A stretch of 15,141 nucleotides of DNA, taken from contig PLZT01000643.1 in assembly GCA_003152255.1 (NCBI GenBank), forward strand, positions 1 to 15,141. Reading direction: 5' to 3'. Positions 1 through 8,307 of this stretch are shown in pieces (positions within the stretch are counted from its first letter, which is position 1; each line of letters starts with the position of its first letter). The DNA comes from Methylocystaceae bacterium. Lineage in GTDB: Bacteria > Pseudomonadota > Alphaproteobacteria > Rhizobiales > Beijerinckiaceae. Below the pieces are notes generated by a model that was not told the DNA's origin, did not search any database, and was given only the letters and a program-made list of their open reading frames with translations. Position numbers and translations under genes: made by a program.

Positions 1-36
1 GCCTTGGACCTCTCTCTCTAACATTCAGGACCGATC

Positions 37-1251
37 ATGACCGGCATTTGGGCGCAAATGGCTTTGGTGTTCGGGCTCGCGCTGATCGCGACGCTTGTGT
101 CCAACAAATTGCGAATTTCGACCGCTCTTTCCGAGATCATCGTCGGCATGCTCGCGCGGGCGATTTTCAGCGTCACGGTCGGCGTCGAGATCTTTGGCGT
201 CCAAGAGCCTTGGGTGAAGACCCTCGCCGGCGCCGGGGCCATTCTGCTGACGTTTCTCGCCGGAGCGGAACTCGACCCCGACGTCTTCAAGGCGAAATGG
301 AAAGAGTCCGTCTCGATCGGCGTCGCCAGCTTCCTGCTTCCCGCCGTTGGATGTTGGGCGGCGGCGCATTATCTCCTGGGTTGGGAGACGATGCCCGCTA
401 TCCTGGCTGGCATCGCGCTCGCGGCGACCTCGGTCGCGGTCGTCTATACTGTGATGATGGAATATGGCCTCAACCGAACCGACTTCGGCAAGACCATTCT
501 CGCGGCCTGTTTCGTCACCGATCTCGGCACGGTTGTCACGCTCGGCCTGGTGTTCGCCCCCTTCACGTTCAAAACGGCGGTGTTCGTCGTCGTGGTCGCC
601 GCGGCCTTTATCGGCCTGCCGCGGGTCACGCCCCATCTGTTCAAGCTCTTCGGCGGGCGCCCCTCGGAATTCGAGGCGAAGCTCCTGTTGTTCTGCCTAC
701 TGGGGATGGGGGCGCTCGCCACATGGGCGGACAGCGAGGCGGTGTTGCCCGCCTATCTCATCGGAATGACGCTCGCCGGCAGCGTCGGCCGCGATCACGC
801 GCTGATCCGCCGCCTCCGCACCATCGTCATCGGACTGTTGACGCCCTTCTACTTTATAAGGGCCGGCTATTTCGTATCGATCGCGGCTGTCATTTTGGCG
901 CCAATCGGCGTCATTATCCTGCTGGTCGTCGAGGTCGCGACCAAGGTCGTCAGCGTCTATCCCGTGGCGAAAGCCTTTGGATCGCCGCCCAGGGACGCGA
1001 TGTACACCACTTTGATCATGGCCTCCGGTCTGACCTTCGGCACCATCGCCTCGCTGTTCGGCCTGTCGCACAAGATCATCGACGAGAGCCAGTATTCGAC
1101 ATTGGTGGCGGCCATCATCGCCACGGCGATCATTCCGACGGTGATCGCCAACAGCTTCTTCCTGCCTCGCCACCTGCTGCCGAAAGACTTGGCTGACGTG
1201 GGCGCCCCCGTAGCGACGGAGGCGTCTTTGCCAGCCGCGACGAACCAATGA
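37..1251 (+). CDS. CPA2-type cation/proton antiporter
   Basis: This integral inner-membrane protein of 404 residues is predicted to exchange Na+ or K+ for protons and so help control cytoplasmic pH and ion content. The whole length is hydrophobic, with about 11 to 13 membrane segments and short charged loops. Two points match the CPA2/NapA fold. The first is a Thr-Asp pair in TDLGTV at residues 161-165, where electrogenic NapA-like proteins have Asp-Asp. The second is a lysine at residue 303 (VEVATKVV), near where NapA carries its functional TM10 lysine. There is no C-terminal TrkA-N/RCK domain; the protein ends in a short tail after the last helix. The ATG at 37 follows an AGGA about 7 bases upstream. 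The neighbouring stress-protein gene starts 15 bases after the stop, so the two are probably one operon. The family is clear, but the ion is not knowable from sequence alone. Confidence 0.88.
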   Translation: MTGIWAQMALVFGLALIATLVSNKLRISTALSEIIVGMLARAIFSVTVGVEIFGVQEPWVKTLAGAGAILLTFLAGAELDPDVFKAKWKESVSIGVASFLLPAVGCWAAAHYLLGWETMPAILAGIALAATSVAVVYTVMMEYGLNRTDFGKTILAACFVTDLGTVVTLGLVFAPFTFKTAVFVVVVAAAFIGLPRVTPHLFKLFGGRPSEFEAKLLLFCLLGMGALATWADSEAVLPAYLIGMTLAGSVGRDHALIRRLRTIVIGLLTPFYFIRAGYFVSIAAVILAPIGVIILLVVEVATKVVSVYPVAKAFGSPPRDAMYTTLIMASGLTFGTIASLFGLSHKIIDESQYSTLVAAIIATAIIPTVIANSFFLPRHLLPKDLADVGAPVATEASLPAATNQ

Positions 1252-1255
1252 TCTC

Positions 1256-1261
1256 GGGAGG
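1256..1261 (+). promoter_or_regulatory. Ribosome binding site that decides the TTG start
   Basis: GGGAGG lies 5 bases before the TTG at 1267. No ATG is available at that position, and the conserved N-terminus (FKKILHANDGS) begins directly at this codon, so the site supports TTG initiation. Confidence 0.75.
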
Positions 1262-1266
1262 CCAAA

Positions 1267-1686
1267 TTGTTCAAGAAAATCCTGCATGCGAACGACGGCT
1301 CGGAGTCGGCTTTTCACGCTCTCTCGCTGGCGATAGCCTTGGCGGAGCAGAACCAATCTGAATTGCACATGGTGTGCGTCGAAGAACTTCCGAATCTGCC
1401 GGAGTTCATCGCCGAGGTCCGCGATGCGAAAGAAGCCGCGGATCGGCGTTACGGCGCCGTGCTGCGGTGCGCGAGCGACGCGGCGCGGGAGCGCGGGTTG
1501 GAGCTGCGGACGCATGTCCTGGTTGGACACGCCGTGCGCGATATCGTCAAACTCGCCGCCGAACTTGAGGTGGAGTTGCTCGTTATCGGCGCGGTGGGGC
1601 ATTCGGAACTATATGAAAGACTGATCGGAAGCCGCGCGGATCGCATCACTCAGCTCGCGCAATGCCCCGTGCTCGTCGTCAAATAG
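1267..1686 (+). CDS. Universal stress protein (UspA family)
   Basis: A single-domain universal stress protein of 139 residues, the usual length for the family. The N-terminus reads FKKILHANDGSESAFHA, with the conserved Asp after the first strand. Near the C-terminus the ATP-binding signature G-2X-G-9X-G-S is intact (GAVG, then GS in IGSRAD), so it probably belongs to the nucleotide-binding subgroup. The last strand, CPVLVVK, is typical. It starts at TTG behind a strong GGGAGG. It lies 15 bases after the antiporter stop, which suggests co-transcription and a role in sensing stress or energy state for that transporter; that link is an inference from context. The protein should be cytoplasmic and work as a dimer. 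Confidence 0.92.
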   Translation: MFKKILHANDGSESAFHALSLAIALAEQNQSELHMVCVEELPNLPEFIAEVRDAKEAADRRYGAVLRCASDAARERGLELRTHVLVGHAVRDIVKLAAELEVELLVIGAVGHSELYERLIGSRADRITQLAQCPVLVVK

Positions 1687-1758
1687 CGACACGGAGCCGG
1701 TTCGGGCGCATGTGGGGCTCATCTCGCAAATATTCATGGCGCGGACGCTTCGCGCTCA

Positions 1759-2499
1759 ATGGAACGTGACATGACGCCAGACCGCGCCGCGAACGCCCCT
1801 TCAATGTCGCCGGCTCCGGGCTCTCCGCCGGTCGAATGGCTGATCTCGTCAACCCTCGTCCCCTACGAACAAGCCGTGGCGCGAATGGAGGCGCGGGCCG
1901 AAGCCATAGCCGCCGGCGCCGCGCGCGAACAGGTCTGGCTGCTCGAGCATCCGCCGATCTATACGGCGGGCTCCTCGGCGAAGGACGCCGATCTGCTCGA
2001 TCCCCGATTTCCGGTTTATCGCAGCGGGCGAGGCGGACAATACACCTATCACGGCCCCGGGCAGCGTGTCGCTTATGTGATGCTCGATCTTTCCCGCCGA
2101 CGCAGCGACGTGCGCGCGTTCGTTTGCGCGCTGGAGGGCTGGCTGATCGCCGCGCTCGACGATTTGGGCGTTCGCGCGGAGCGCCGCGCCGACCGCGTCG
2201 GCGTCTGGGTAACAAGACCGGACAAGCCGCGCGGTCCGGCCTTCGAGCCGGCCGAAGACAAGATCGCGGCGCTCGGCGTGCGTTTGCGCCATTGGGTGAG
2301 TTTTCACGGCGTCGCGCTGAATGTCGCTCCGGATCTGTCGCATTTTTCCGGCATCGCGCCCTGCGGCCTTCGCGCCGCGCAATTTGGCGTGACCAGCCTC
2401 GAAGAGCTTGGCGCGCCGAGCGCGATGCCGATCGTCGACGCGGCGTTGCGCCGCCGTTTCGAAGATTTTTTCGGTCCGACGGTCGACGGCGAACGATGA
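1759..2499 (+). CDS. lipB: Octanoyl-[acyl-carrier-protein]:protein octanoyltransferase LipB
   Basis: LipB moves an octanoyl group from acyl carrier protein to the lipoyl domains of 2-oxoacid dehydrogenases and the glycine cleavage H protein, the first step of endogenous lipoate synthesis, in the cytoplasm. The signature [12 protein letters not shown] is at residues 91-102. The catalytic pair is visible as Lys168 (DKIAALGVR) and Cys202 (GIAPCGL). They are 34 residues apart, the same spacing as Lys135/Cys169 of E. coli LipB. The motif SFHGVALNV is also intact. The protein has 246 residues with the ATG at 1759. In-frame ATGs at 1771 and 1804 would give shorter N-termini, and the extra residues are not conserved family sequence, so the exact start is uncertain. 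It lies upstream of ychF with a 117-base gap. Confidence 0.95.
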   Translation: MERDMTPDRAANAPSMSPAPGSPPVEWLISSTLVPYEQAVARMEARAEAIAAGAAREQVWLLEHPPIYTAGSSAKDADLLDPRFPVYRSGRGGQYTYHGPGQRVAYVMLDLSRRRSDVRAFVCALEGWLIAALDDLGVRAERRADRVGVWVTRPDKPRGPAFEPAEDKIAALGVRLRHWVSFHGVALNVAPDLSHFSGIAPCGLRAAQFGVTSLEELGAPSAMPIVDAALRRRFEDFFGPTVDGER

Positions 2500-2616
2500 G
2501 CCCGCTGGCGTTGTCGTCGCCCCTCGCCCATTCAGAAAATCCGCGCGCCCCTTGCCTTTTGCGCGCGGCCCGCCCATACCGCGCCGCAACCAATTCCTTT
2601 CGCTAGTGGGACCGAC

Positions 2617-3714
2617 ATGGGCTTCAAATGTGGCATCGTCGGTTTGCCGAATGTCGGCAAATCGACCCTTTTCAACGCGCTGACCCAGACGGCGGCCGCG
2701 CAGGCGGCCAATTATCCATTCTGCACCATCGAGCCCAATGTCGGCGAGGTCGCCGTGCCCGACCCACGCCTCGACGAACTCGCCAAGGTCGCCGGTTCGA
2801 AGCAGATCATTCCGACGCGCCTGACCTTTGTCGACATCGCCGGCCTCGTGCGCGGCGCCTCCAAGGGTGAAGGGCTCGGCAATCAGTTTCTCGCCAATAT
2901 CCGCGAATGCGACGCCATCGCCCATGTCGTGCGCTGTTTCGAGGACGGCGACGTGACCCATGTCGAGGGCGGGGTCGATCCCCTGCGCGACGTCGAGACA
3001 ATCGAGACCGAGCTGATGCTGGGCGATCTCGATAGCCTGGAAAAGCGCGTCGTCGCGGCGGAGAAAAAGGCCAAGGGCGGCGATAAGGACGCCAAGGAGC
3101 TGCTCGATCTGATGCGCCGCTGCCTCGATTTGCTGCGCGAGGGCAAGCCGGCGCGGCTCGTCGAGATCAAGCCGGAGGAGCGCGCCGCGCTGGGCGGTCT
3201 CGGCCTACTGTCCTCCAAGCCCGTGCTTTATGTCTGCAATGTCGAGGAGGGCGCGGCGGCCGAGGGCAATGCGCAGTCGCTGAAGGTTTTCGCGCGCGCC
3301 AAGGAAGAAGATGCGGCCTGCGTGGTCGTTTCGGCGAAGATCGAGAGCGAAATCGCCGTGCTGCCGGCTGCGGAGCAAAAGGATTATCTGGAGGCGGTGG
3401 GGCTACAGGAGCCCGGCCTCAACCGCGTTATCCGCGCCGGCTACGAGCTTCTGCGGCTCATCACCTATTTTACGGTCGGTCCCAAGGAGGCGCGCGCCTG
3501 GACAATCGAACAGGGAACGCGCGCGCCGCAGGCCGCCGGCGTCATCCACACCGATTTCGAAAAGGGCTTTATTCGGGCGGAGACCATTGCCTACGCGGAT
3601 TTTACGGGGTTGAAGGGCGAGGCGGGCGCGCGCGAAGCCGGGAAGCTGCGGCTGGAAGGCAAGGAATATCTCGTCGCCGATGGCGACGTGCTGCATTTCC
3701 GCTTTAACAACTAA
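2617..3714 (+). CDS. ychF: Redox-regulated ATPase YchF (Obg-like, OLA1 family)
   Basis: A P-loop protein of 365 residues in the Obg superfamily that binds ATP rather than GTP and associates with ribosomes. The Walker A is GLPNVGKST at residues 9-17. Switch motif DIAGL is at 73-77. The position that is NKxD in true GTPases is NVEE at 208-211, the feature that explains ATP preference in YchF/OLA1. A helical insertion spans roughly residues 125-190, and the C-terminal TGS domain covers about 280-363, including the typical [35 protein letters not shown] region. Full length, with no sign of damage. In many bacteria ychF follows pth; here lipB is upstream instead. A 7-base-pair inverted repeat (3748-3754 with 3765-3771) lies downstream but has no T tract. 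Confidence 0.97.
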   Translation: MGFKCGIVGLPNVGKSTLFNALTQTAAAQAANYPFCTIEPNVGEVAVPDPRLDELAKVAGSKQIIPTRLTFVDIAGLVRGASKGEGLGNQFLANIRECDAIAHVVRCFEDGDVTHVEGGVDPLRDVETIETELMLGDLDSLEKRVVAAEKKAKGGDKDAKELLDLMRRCLDLLREGKPARLVEIKPEERAALGGLGLLSSKPVLYVCNVEEGAAAEGNAQSLKVFARAKEEDAACVVVSAKIESEIAVLPAAEQKDYLEAVGLQEPGLNRVIRAGYELLRLITYFTVGPKEARAWTIEQGTRAPQAAGVIHTDFEKGFIRAETIAYADFTGLKGEAGAREAGKLRLEGKEYLVADGDVLHFRFNN

Positions 3715-3922
3715 TGCGGCGCCCATGGGGAGCCGCCGGCGTAAGCTTGGGCGCTGGGGATGTGGCGCCCATGCAACAGTCAAAAGAATTTTCGCCGAGC
3801 GTGGCCGCGACGTGCGGCTGCGCATTTAATTGTTGAGGACACGGCACTACCTTCCTGTCGGATGGGGTGCGAAGGCGCAGTTGGCGATCGAGATGCGCCC
3901 CAGGCAGTTCACAGGACAACTC

Positions 3923-5551
3923 ATGAGCGTTCGCTCGCGAATCTCCCGACTATGCTGGACGTTGGCGGCGGCGTCATGCCTCTCGCCGGCCTTTCACGCG
4001 ACGCCCTCGGTGGCGCGGGAGAGCGTCGCCTTTCGCGCCTCTCCGCTCCCCCAGCCGGCGCCGCTGCTGCAAATGGCCCATGCGACGCTCAAGGCCGCGC
4101 CGCGGCCGACCTTCGACCCGGCGCTGTTCGAGGCGCTCGAGGCGTCGCCGCTGGTCGATCTGACCCCGGTTGTCGCGACGCTCGGTGACGACCGCTCTTT
4201 CGCGTTCGAACTGCTCGACCCCAAGCAGCGCGCGCTGGCGCTGGCGCTCGACGACTGGAACCGCGCCGCGCCGCGCGGGATCGAACACCGCCGGCTTCGC
4301 GCGGCGATCGTCGGCTTTTACGTCGCGCGCGATTTCATGCCCTTATGGCTCGACGGCGCGGATTGGCGCCAGTCCGCGCGCTCCGCGGCGCGTCAGCTGC
4401 GCGAAGCTGGCGAGGACGGTCTCGACATATCCGCTTACAAAATCCCGGCCATGGGGGCGGGCGCGCCTCGTCTCTCGGACGAATTCGCGCTCAGCGAAGC
4501 CGTGGCGGTCTATGTCGCGCAGGCGTCCGGTTCCCGTGTCGATCCGCGGCGGATCTCGCATTTGATTGGCGCGCGCCCCGCCTCGCCGGACATGGGCGAA
4601 GCGCTGACCCGCGTGGCGACGGCGGGCGACGGCGCGGACGAAGTTCTGCAAGGCTTCAACCCAGCGCATTACGGCTACCGGAAGCTGCGAGCGAAGCTGA
4701 TCGAGTTGCGTTCGCGCCGCGCGCCGGGCGACGTCGATCAATTGGCCGAGGCGAGCAACGCCTCGCCCTTGACCGACACGCCTTCGACCGCGAACAGGGC
4801 CGCGCGGCGGAAAATGACGGCGAACGGGGCTTCGGTTTCGCGCGTGGAGGCCGAGATTATCGCCAATATGGAGCGGTGGCGCTGGCTCCCGCGCGATCTC
4901 GGCGGGAGTCATGTCGAGGTCAATATTCCGGAGTTCGAACTGGCGGTGGTGCGGGACGGCGCCGTCGCGCATCGCGCGAAGGTGATCGTGGGCAAGGAGG
5001 GCACGCCGACGCCGGTGTTCTCCAATGCGCTGCGATTCATCATCGTGAACCCATCCTGGAATGTGCCGCAGTCGATCATCAACAAGGAGATGCTGCCCAA
5101 GCACGGCGGCGATCTCTCCTATCTCGCCCGGCGCGGATGGAAGGTCGGCTACCACAACGGCAAGCTTACGGTGCGCCAGCCGCCGGGCGAAGACAACGCG
5201 CTAGGCCGAATCAAATTTATGTTTCCAAACGATTTTTCGGTCTATCTGCACGATACGCCTTCCCGCGGCCTGTTCGCCGCCGACCACCGCGCCTTCAGCC
5301 ACGGCTGCATGCGGGTCGAGGACCCCTTCGCCCTCGCCGAGGCGGTGCTTGGTCCAGGTAGCGGCTGGTCCGAGCAGCGGGTGAAGAGGCTGATCGGCGG
5401 TTCGGAACGCTATATCAATCTGTCCAAACCGCTGCCGATCCACATCGAATATTTCACCACCTTCGTGGACGAAGACGGCCGTCTGCAAATGCGCAACGAC
5501 CTGTATGGCTATTCCGCGCTGGTGCGCAGCGCTTTGGGGCTCGGGGGATGA
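3923..5551 (+). CDS. Exported YcbB-type L,D-transpeptidase
   Basis: An enzyme of 542 residues predicted to form 3-3 cross-links in peptidoglycan, or to attach proteins to it, in the periplasm. A signal peptide covers about residues 1-31 (basic start, hydrophobic core, cleavage near PSVA). The scaffold region specific to YcbB/LdtD proteins follows at about 105-260 (FYVARDFMPLWLDG, then REAGEDGLDISAY). The YkuD catalytic domain spans about 329-475, with His443 (YLHDTPS) and the active-site motif SHGCMRV, giving His460 and Cys462. Between scaffold and catalytic domain there is only a short, Ser/Thr/Ala-rich linker (about 265-305). The PG_binding_1 module usual in this family is not recognisable there. 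I chose the ATG at 3923 because it has AGGA upstream and begins the signal peptide. A frame opens further upstream at 3830 (TTG) and 3893 (ATG), but those residues look non-coding. Confidence 0.92.
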   Translation: MSVRSRISRLCWTLAAASCLSPAFHATPSVARESVAFRASPLPQPAPLLQMAHATLKAAPRPTFDPALFEALEASPLVDLTPVVATLGDDRSFAFELLDPKQRALALALDDWNRAAPRGIEHRRLRAAIVGFYVARDFMPLWLDGADWRQSARSAARQLREAGEDGLDISAYKIPAMGAGAPRLSDEFALSEAVAVYVAQASGSRVDPRRISHLIGARPASPDMGEALTRVATAGDGADEVLQGFNPAHYGYRKLRAKLIELRSRRAPGDVDQLAEASNASPLTDTPSTANRAARRKMTANGASVSRVEAEIIANMERWRWLPRDLGGSHVEVNIPEFELAVVRDGAVAHRAKVIVGKEGTPTPVFSNALRFIIVNPSWNVPQSIINKEMLPKHGGDLSYLARRGWKVGYHNGKLTVRQPPGEDNALGRIKFMFPNDFSVYLHDTPSRGLFAADHRAFSHGCMRVEDPFALAEAVLGPGSGWSEQRVKRLIGGSERYINLSKPLPIHIEYFTTFVDEDGRLQMRNDLYGYSALVRSALGLGG

Positions 5552-5636
5552 GCGGGTTTTCGGCGCTGCTTCGTGGTCGGAACTTGAATTGGCGATCGAG
5601 AGAGGTCGCGCAATTTTTGTTGCCGGCGCCCGCGCG

Positions 5637-5642
5637 AGGAGG
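5637..5642 (+). promoter_or_regulatory. Strong ribosome binding site before the YdcH-family gene
   Basis: A perfect AGGAGG sits 5 bases before the ATG at 5648. It favours that start over the in-frame ATG at 5720, where the recognisable family homology begins but only a weak purine stretch lies upstream. Confidence 0.6.
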
Positions 5643-5647
5643 CGATA

Positions 5648-5938
5648 ATGGCCGAGCCTGCGGTTCCCTCGCGGAATTGCGGGCGCGGCGGGCAGGATCA
5701 CAGCGGCGGCGACCGGTGTATGAACGATAATCGTAGCGAGGCCGAAAAGGCCGCGATTCGCGCGGAAGTCGAGCGGGTGCGGTTGGAGCATCACGATCTC
5801 GAGGCCGCCATCGAAGCGCTCCTGGCGGTTGGAGCCGTCGATCAGCTGCAAATTCAACGCTTGAAAAAGCGCAAGCTGCTGCTACGCGACCGGCTGCAGC
5901 ATCTCGAGGACGAAATCACCCCGGACATAATCGCCTAA
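5648..5938 (+). CDS. YdcH family protein (DUF465)
   Basis: A small charged alpha-helical protein. From about residue 25 onward it has the YdcH/DUF465 pattern: a heptad-like helix (EVERVRLEHHDLEAAIEAL), then DQLQIQRLKKRKLLLRDRLQHLED and the end PDIIA. The function of the family is not established; the pattern suggests a short helical hairpin or coiled coil. The ATG at 5648 has a perfect AGGAGG and gives 96 residues. The ATG at 5720 gives 72 residues, closer to the usual family length, but has a poor ribosome site. The first 24 residues (rich in Gly, Ser, Arg and Cys) are not family sequence. The gene is 96 bases after the transpeptidase and only 17 bases from the convergent cysE stop. Confidence 0.82.
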   Translation: MAEPAVPSRNCGRGGQDHSGGDRCMNDNRSEAEKAAIRAEVERVRLEHHDLEAAIEALLAVGAVDQLQIQRLKKRKLLLRDRLQHLEDEITPDIIA

Positions 5939-5955
5939 TTTCACGGCGGCTTGCT

Positions 5956-6834
5956 TCAAATCACATAAGTGAACGAATCATAAGCGAGTTCGCTGAGCAG
6001 TTGGTCCATATCCCGCGCGGGTTCGGCGCAGCCGGCGACTCCGACGACCTTGGCCGGCACGCCCGCGACGGTCACATTGCGCGGCGTGCTTTGCAAGACG
6101 ACCGAGCCGGCGGCGACGCGCGAACAGGCGCCGATTTCAATATTGCCAAGAATTTTCGCGCCCGCGCCGATTAAAACGCCATGCCTGACTTTCGGATGGC
6201 GGTCCCCGGACTCCTTGCCCGTGCCTCCAAGCGTGACATTCTGCAATATGGACACATTGTCCTCGACCACGGCCGTCTCGCCGACGACGAGCCCAGTGGC
6301 GTGATCAAGGAACACGCCGCGCCCGAAGCGCGCCGCCGGATGGATGTCGGTCTGGAAAACCTCCGAGCCGCGACTTTGCAGGTAGAGCGCGAAGTCGACG
6401 CGGCCGCGACGCCATAGCCAATGCGCCAGCCGATGGCCCTCGACCGCATGAAATCCCTTGAAATAGAGGAAAGGCTCGATCAGGCGGCCACAAGCCGGAT
6501 CGCGCTCGACAATGGCAGCGAGATCGGCGCGAAAGTCCTCGATGATCGCGGGCTCCGCCGCGACGGCGGCTTCGAATGCGTCGGCGATCATTTCGGCGGG
6601 CACGGCCGGCGCGCCAAGCTTGGCGCTGACGCGGCGGATAACCGCTTCGGCGAAACTCGCTCGGTTTAGAACGGATCCGACCAGCAATGGCGCAAGCGCC
6701 GGCTCCAGGGTCAAGGCCGCGCTCGCCTCCTCGCGCATATGCCGCCACACGGCGGCACTCGCGCAAATTTCGCTGAGCGTGGCGCGGGCGTCGTCTTCGC
6801 CGTCGAGGGAAGGCCGGGGGGCGTGCCGGTTCAT
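5956..6834 (-). CDS. cysE: Serine O-acetyltransferase CysE
   Basis: CysE makes O-acetylserine from serine and acetyl-CoA, the first step of cysteine synthesis, in the cytoplasm. The protein has 292 residues. An N-terminal helical domain (about 15-155) is followed by the left-handed beta-helix of hexapeptide repeats (about 160-265). Catalytic residues line up with E. coli CysE: Asp163 (QTDIHPAARFG) and His178 (LDHATG), 15 apart as in Asp143/His158. The acetyl-CoA/serine loop GGTGKESGDRHPK at about 203-215 is intact. The protein ends in isoleucine (DSFTYVI), the residue that in the cysteine synthase complex inserts into the CysK active site, so complex formation is likely (inferred). lemA lies 122 bases upstream on the same strand; I see no functional link between them. 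No clear ribosome site is visible: GGAGA is 12 to 13 bases from the ATG. Confidence 0.96.
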   Translation of the reverse strand: MNRHAPRPSLDGEDDARATLSEICASAAVWRHMREEASAALTLEPALAPLLVGSVLNRASFAEAVIRRVSAKLGAPAVPAEMIADAFEAAVAAEPAIIEDFRADLAAIVERDPACGRLIEPFLYFKGFHAVEGHRLAHWLWRRGRVDFALYLQSRGSEVFQTDIHPAARFGRGVFLDHATGLVVGETAVVEDNVSILQNVTLGGTGKESGDRHPKVRHGVLIGAGAKILGNIEIGACSRVAAGSVVLQSTPRNVTVAGVPAKVVGVAGCAEPARDMDQLLSELAYDSFTYVI

Positions 6835-6956
6835 TCTTTACGCAATCTCCTCTCCCTCGATCGCCAAATAGGCGTCATTCGACAAAAAAACTAGCGCGCG
6901 AGCGCGGGCGAGGGGCATGCGCCCTTTTGCGCCGGAGCGGAAAAAGACGCGGCCAG

Positions 6957-7553
6957 CTAAAACTTCACTTGCGGCGCGCCTTGGGCCGCGTCGCTGGCGG
7001 TGAATTCGGCCAGCGGCTTTTCGGATGAGAAGAAGGTTTTGGCCCACAGCACCGTCGGGAAAGTGCGCAGCGCGAGGTTGAAGTCGCGGGCGGCCTCGAT
7101 GTAGTCGCGCCGCGCCACGTTGATGCGGTTTTCCGTGCCTTCCAGCTGTGACTGCAGCGCAAGGAAGTTGGCGTTGGACTTGAGGTCGGGATAGGCTTCG
7201 CTGACCGCGAGCAGGCGTCCAAGCGCGCCGCTAAGCTGCGCCTGCGCGTCCTGGAACTGCTTAATCTTGTCCGGATCGGTGAGCGAGGAGGCGTCGACCT
7301 TGATCTGCGTCGCCTTGGCGCGCGCCTCGGCGACCTGGGTGAGGACGTCCTTTTCCTGCTTGGCGTAACCTTGAACAGTCGCGACGAGATTGGGAATGAG
7401 ATCGGCGCGGCGCTGATATTGCGCCTGAACCTCGGCCCATTTGGCCTTGGCGTTTTCGTCCAGCGTGGGAATCGTATTGTAACCGCAGCTGGCGACGCTC
7501 AGGCCCAGCAAGGTCGCGATTGCGAACGAACGCAAACGGGAAACGACGCTCAT
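6957..7553 (-). CDS. lemA: LemA family lipoprotein
   Basis: A LemA-family protein of 198 residues, predicted to be anchored to a membrane by lipidation. The N-terminal hydrophobic stretch ends in a lipobox VASC with the modified Cys at residue 23. The rest is a long helical bundle with the family hallmarks YNTIPTLDENAKAKWAEVQ, QRRADLIPNLV and GYAKQEKDVLTQVAEARA, and in the C-terminal half LGRLLAVSEAYPDLKSN followed by LEGTENRINVARRDY. The start is the ATG at 7553, with GGAG 6 bases upstream; the open frame continues upstream to 7652 but would place residues before the signal sequence. In many bacteria lemA is followed by genes for TPM-domain (YgcG-like) proteins. Here the downstream gene is cysE, so this copy stands alone. 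The biochemical role of LemA is not settled. Confidence 0.93.
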   Translation of the reverse strand: MSVVSRLRSFAIATLLGLSVASCGYNTIPTLDENAKAKWAEVQAQYQRRADLIPNLVATVQGYAKQEKDVLTQVAEARAKATQIKVDASSLTDPDKIKQFQDAQAQLSGALGRLLAVSEAYPDLKSNANFLALQSQLEGTENRINVARRDYIEAARDFNLALRTFPTVLWAKTFFSSEKPLAEFTASDAAQGAPQVKF

Positions 7554-7781
7554 TGAAATCTCCGTGGCTGGCCGCGCCAGGGCGGCATGGGCGGCGAAGA
7601 ACTTAGGCCTTAGGCATGAAATTTGGAAGAGCGAGGCGCCGAGGCCAAGCAAAAGACGACGGCGAATGTCTGGCGGCGATTTGGCCGCCGGCTATTGGGG
7701 CAAGCGTTTAATCCTTGGGCGCGAGGTCGATTTGTGCGAAAACGCGCTCAGGCGCGAAACTTGGTTGCAACGCGAATGCAA

Positions 7782-8198
7782 ATGGCTATCGATGACATCA
7801 TCGGCAATTTCGAACTCTTGGACGATTGGGAGGATCGCTACCGCTATCTGATCGAACTTGGCCGCACGCTCGAACCCTTGGCCAAGGAGGCCCATACCGA
7901 GGCCAACAAGGTGCGGGGCTGCGCCAGCCAGGTGTGGCTCGACACCAAGGTCGCGCAGGACGATAAGGGCCAGAAGTTGCTGATCCTTCATGGCGACAGC
8001 GACGCTCATATCGTGCGCGGACTGGTGGCGCTGGTGTTGGCGCTTTATTCTGGCCGCGCCGCGTCGACAATCCTCGAGACCGACGCCGCGCCGCTGTTCG
8101 CCGAACTCGGCCTCGCGCAACATCTGACCCCGCAGCGAGCCAATGGATTGCGCGCGATGGTCGAGCGCATCAAGAGCGAGGCCCGCGCGGCCGTCTGA
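7782..8198 (+). CDS. sufE: SufE family cysteine desulfurase-activating protein
   Basis: SufE accepts persulfide sulfur from the cysteine desulfurase SufS and passes it to the Suf scaffold for iron-sulfur cluster assembly in the cytoplasm. The protein has 138 residues, a normal length. The N-terminus IDDIIGNFELLDDWEDRYRYL and the core ANKVRGCASQVWL are classic, and the sulfur-carrying Cys is residue 47. The C-terminal region LTPQRANGLRAMVERIK is also conserved. The start is uncertain by two codons: ATG at 7776 and 7782 are both in frame, neither with a clear ribosome site, and I prefer 7782 by comparison with family N-termini. A frame extending up to 7623 lacks homology. No other suf gene is in the window, so it is separate from the main suf operon. 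It is transcribed away from lemA across a 228-base gap. Confidence 0.95.
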   Translation: MAIDDIIGNFELLDDWEDRYRYLIELGRTLEPLAKEAHTEANKVRGCASQVWLDTKVAQDDKGQKLLILHGDSDAHIVRGLVALVLALYSGRAASTILETDAAPLFAELGLAQHLTPQRANGLRAMVERIKSEARAAV

Positions 8199-8307
8199 AG
8201 CCCTCCGGCGCGCTCCGGGCCGCGACTGGGCCGAGAAACCCTTTCCACGCGGGCGCGCTTTGCATAGAGTCCGCGCGCCACGCCGACGACTCCCGAGAAA
8301 ATGCGTC

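Noticed and set aside
1849..2961. A 370-codon open frame on the - strand across lipB and the start of ychF
   Set aside because: It runs through two clear + strand genes and has no recognisable domain or ribosome site; it is a composition artefact.
3718..3773. Direct repeat GGCGCCCATG (3718-3727 and 3764-3773) and a 7-base hairpin after ychF
   Set aside because: The sequences are short and GC-rich, and no T tract follows the hairpin. It may be a weak terminator but is not supportable as a feature.
5548..5730. A 60-codon frame whose ATG overlaps the transpeptidase stop
   Set aside because: The overlap looks like translational coupling, but the product is Arg-rich with no pattern, there is no ribosome site, and it overlaps the well-supported YdcH gene.
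7602..7615. Tandem heptamer CTTAGGC repeated twice between lemA and sufE
   Set aside because: It is one short direct repeat without a third copy or palindromic layout, so it is too weak to call an operator.
7671..7690. GGCGGC/GCCGCC hairpin in the region upstream of sufE
   Set aside because: A 6-base GC stem is expected often in this composition, and no matching riboswitch or terminator features are nearby.
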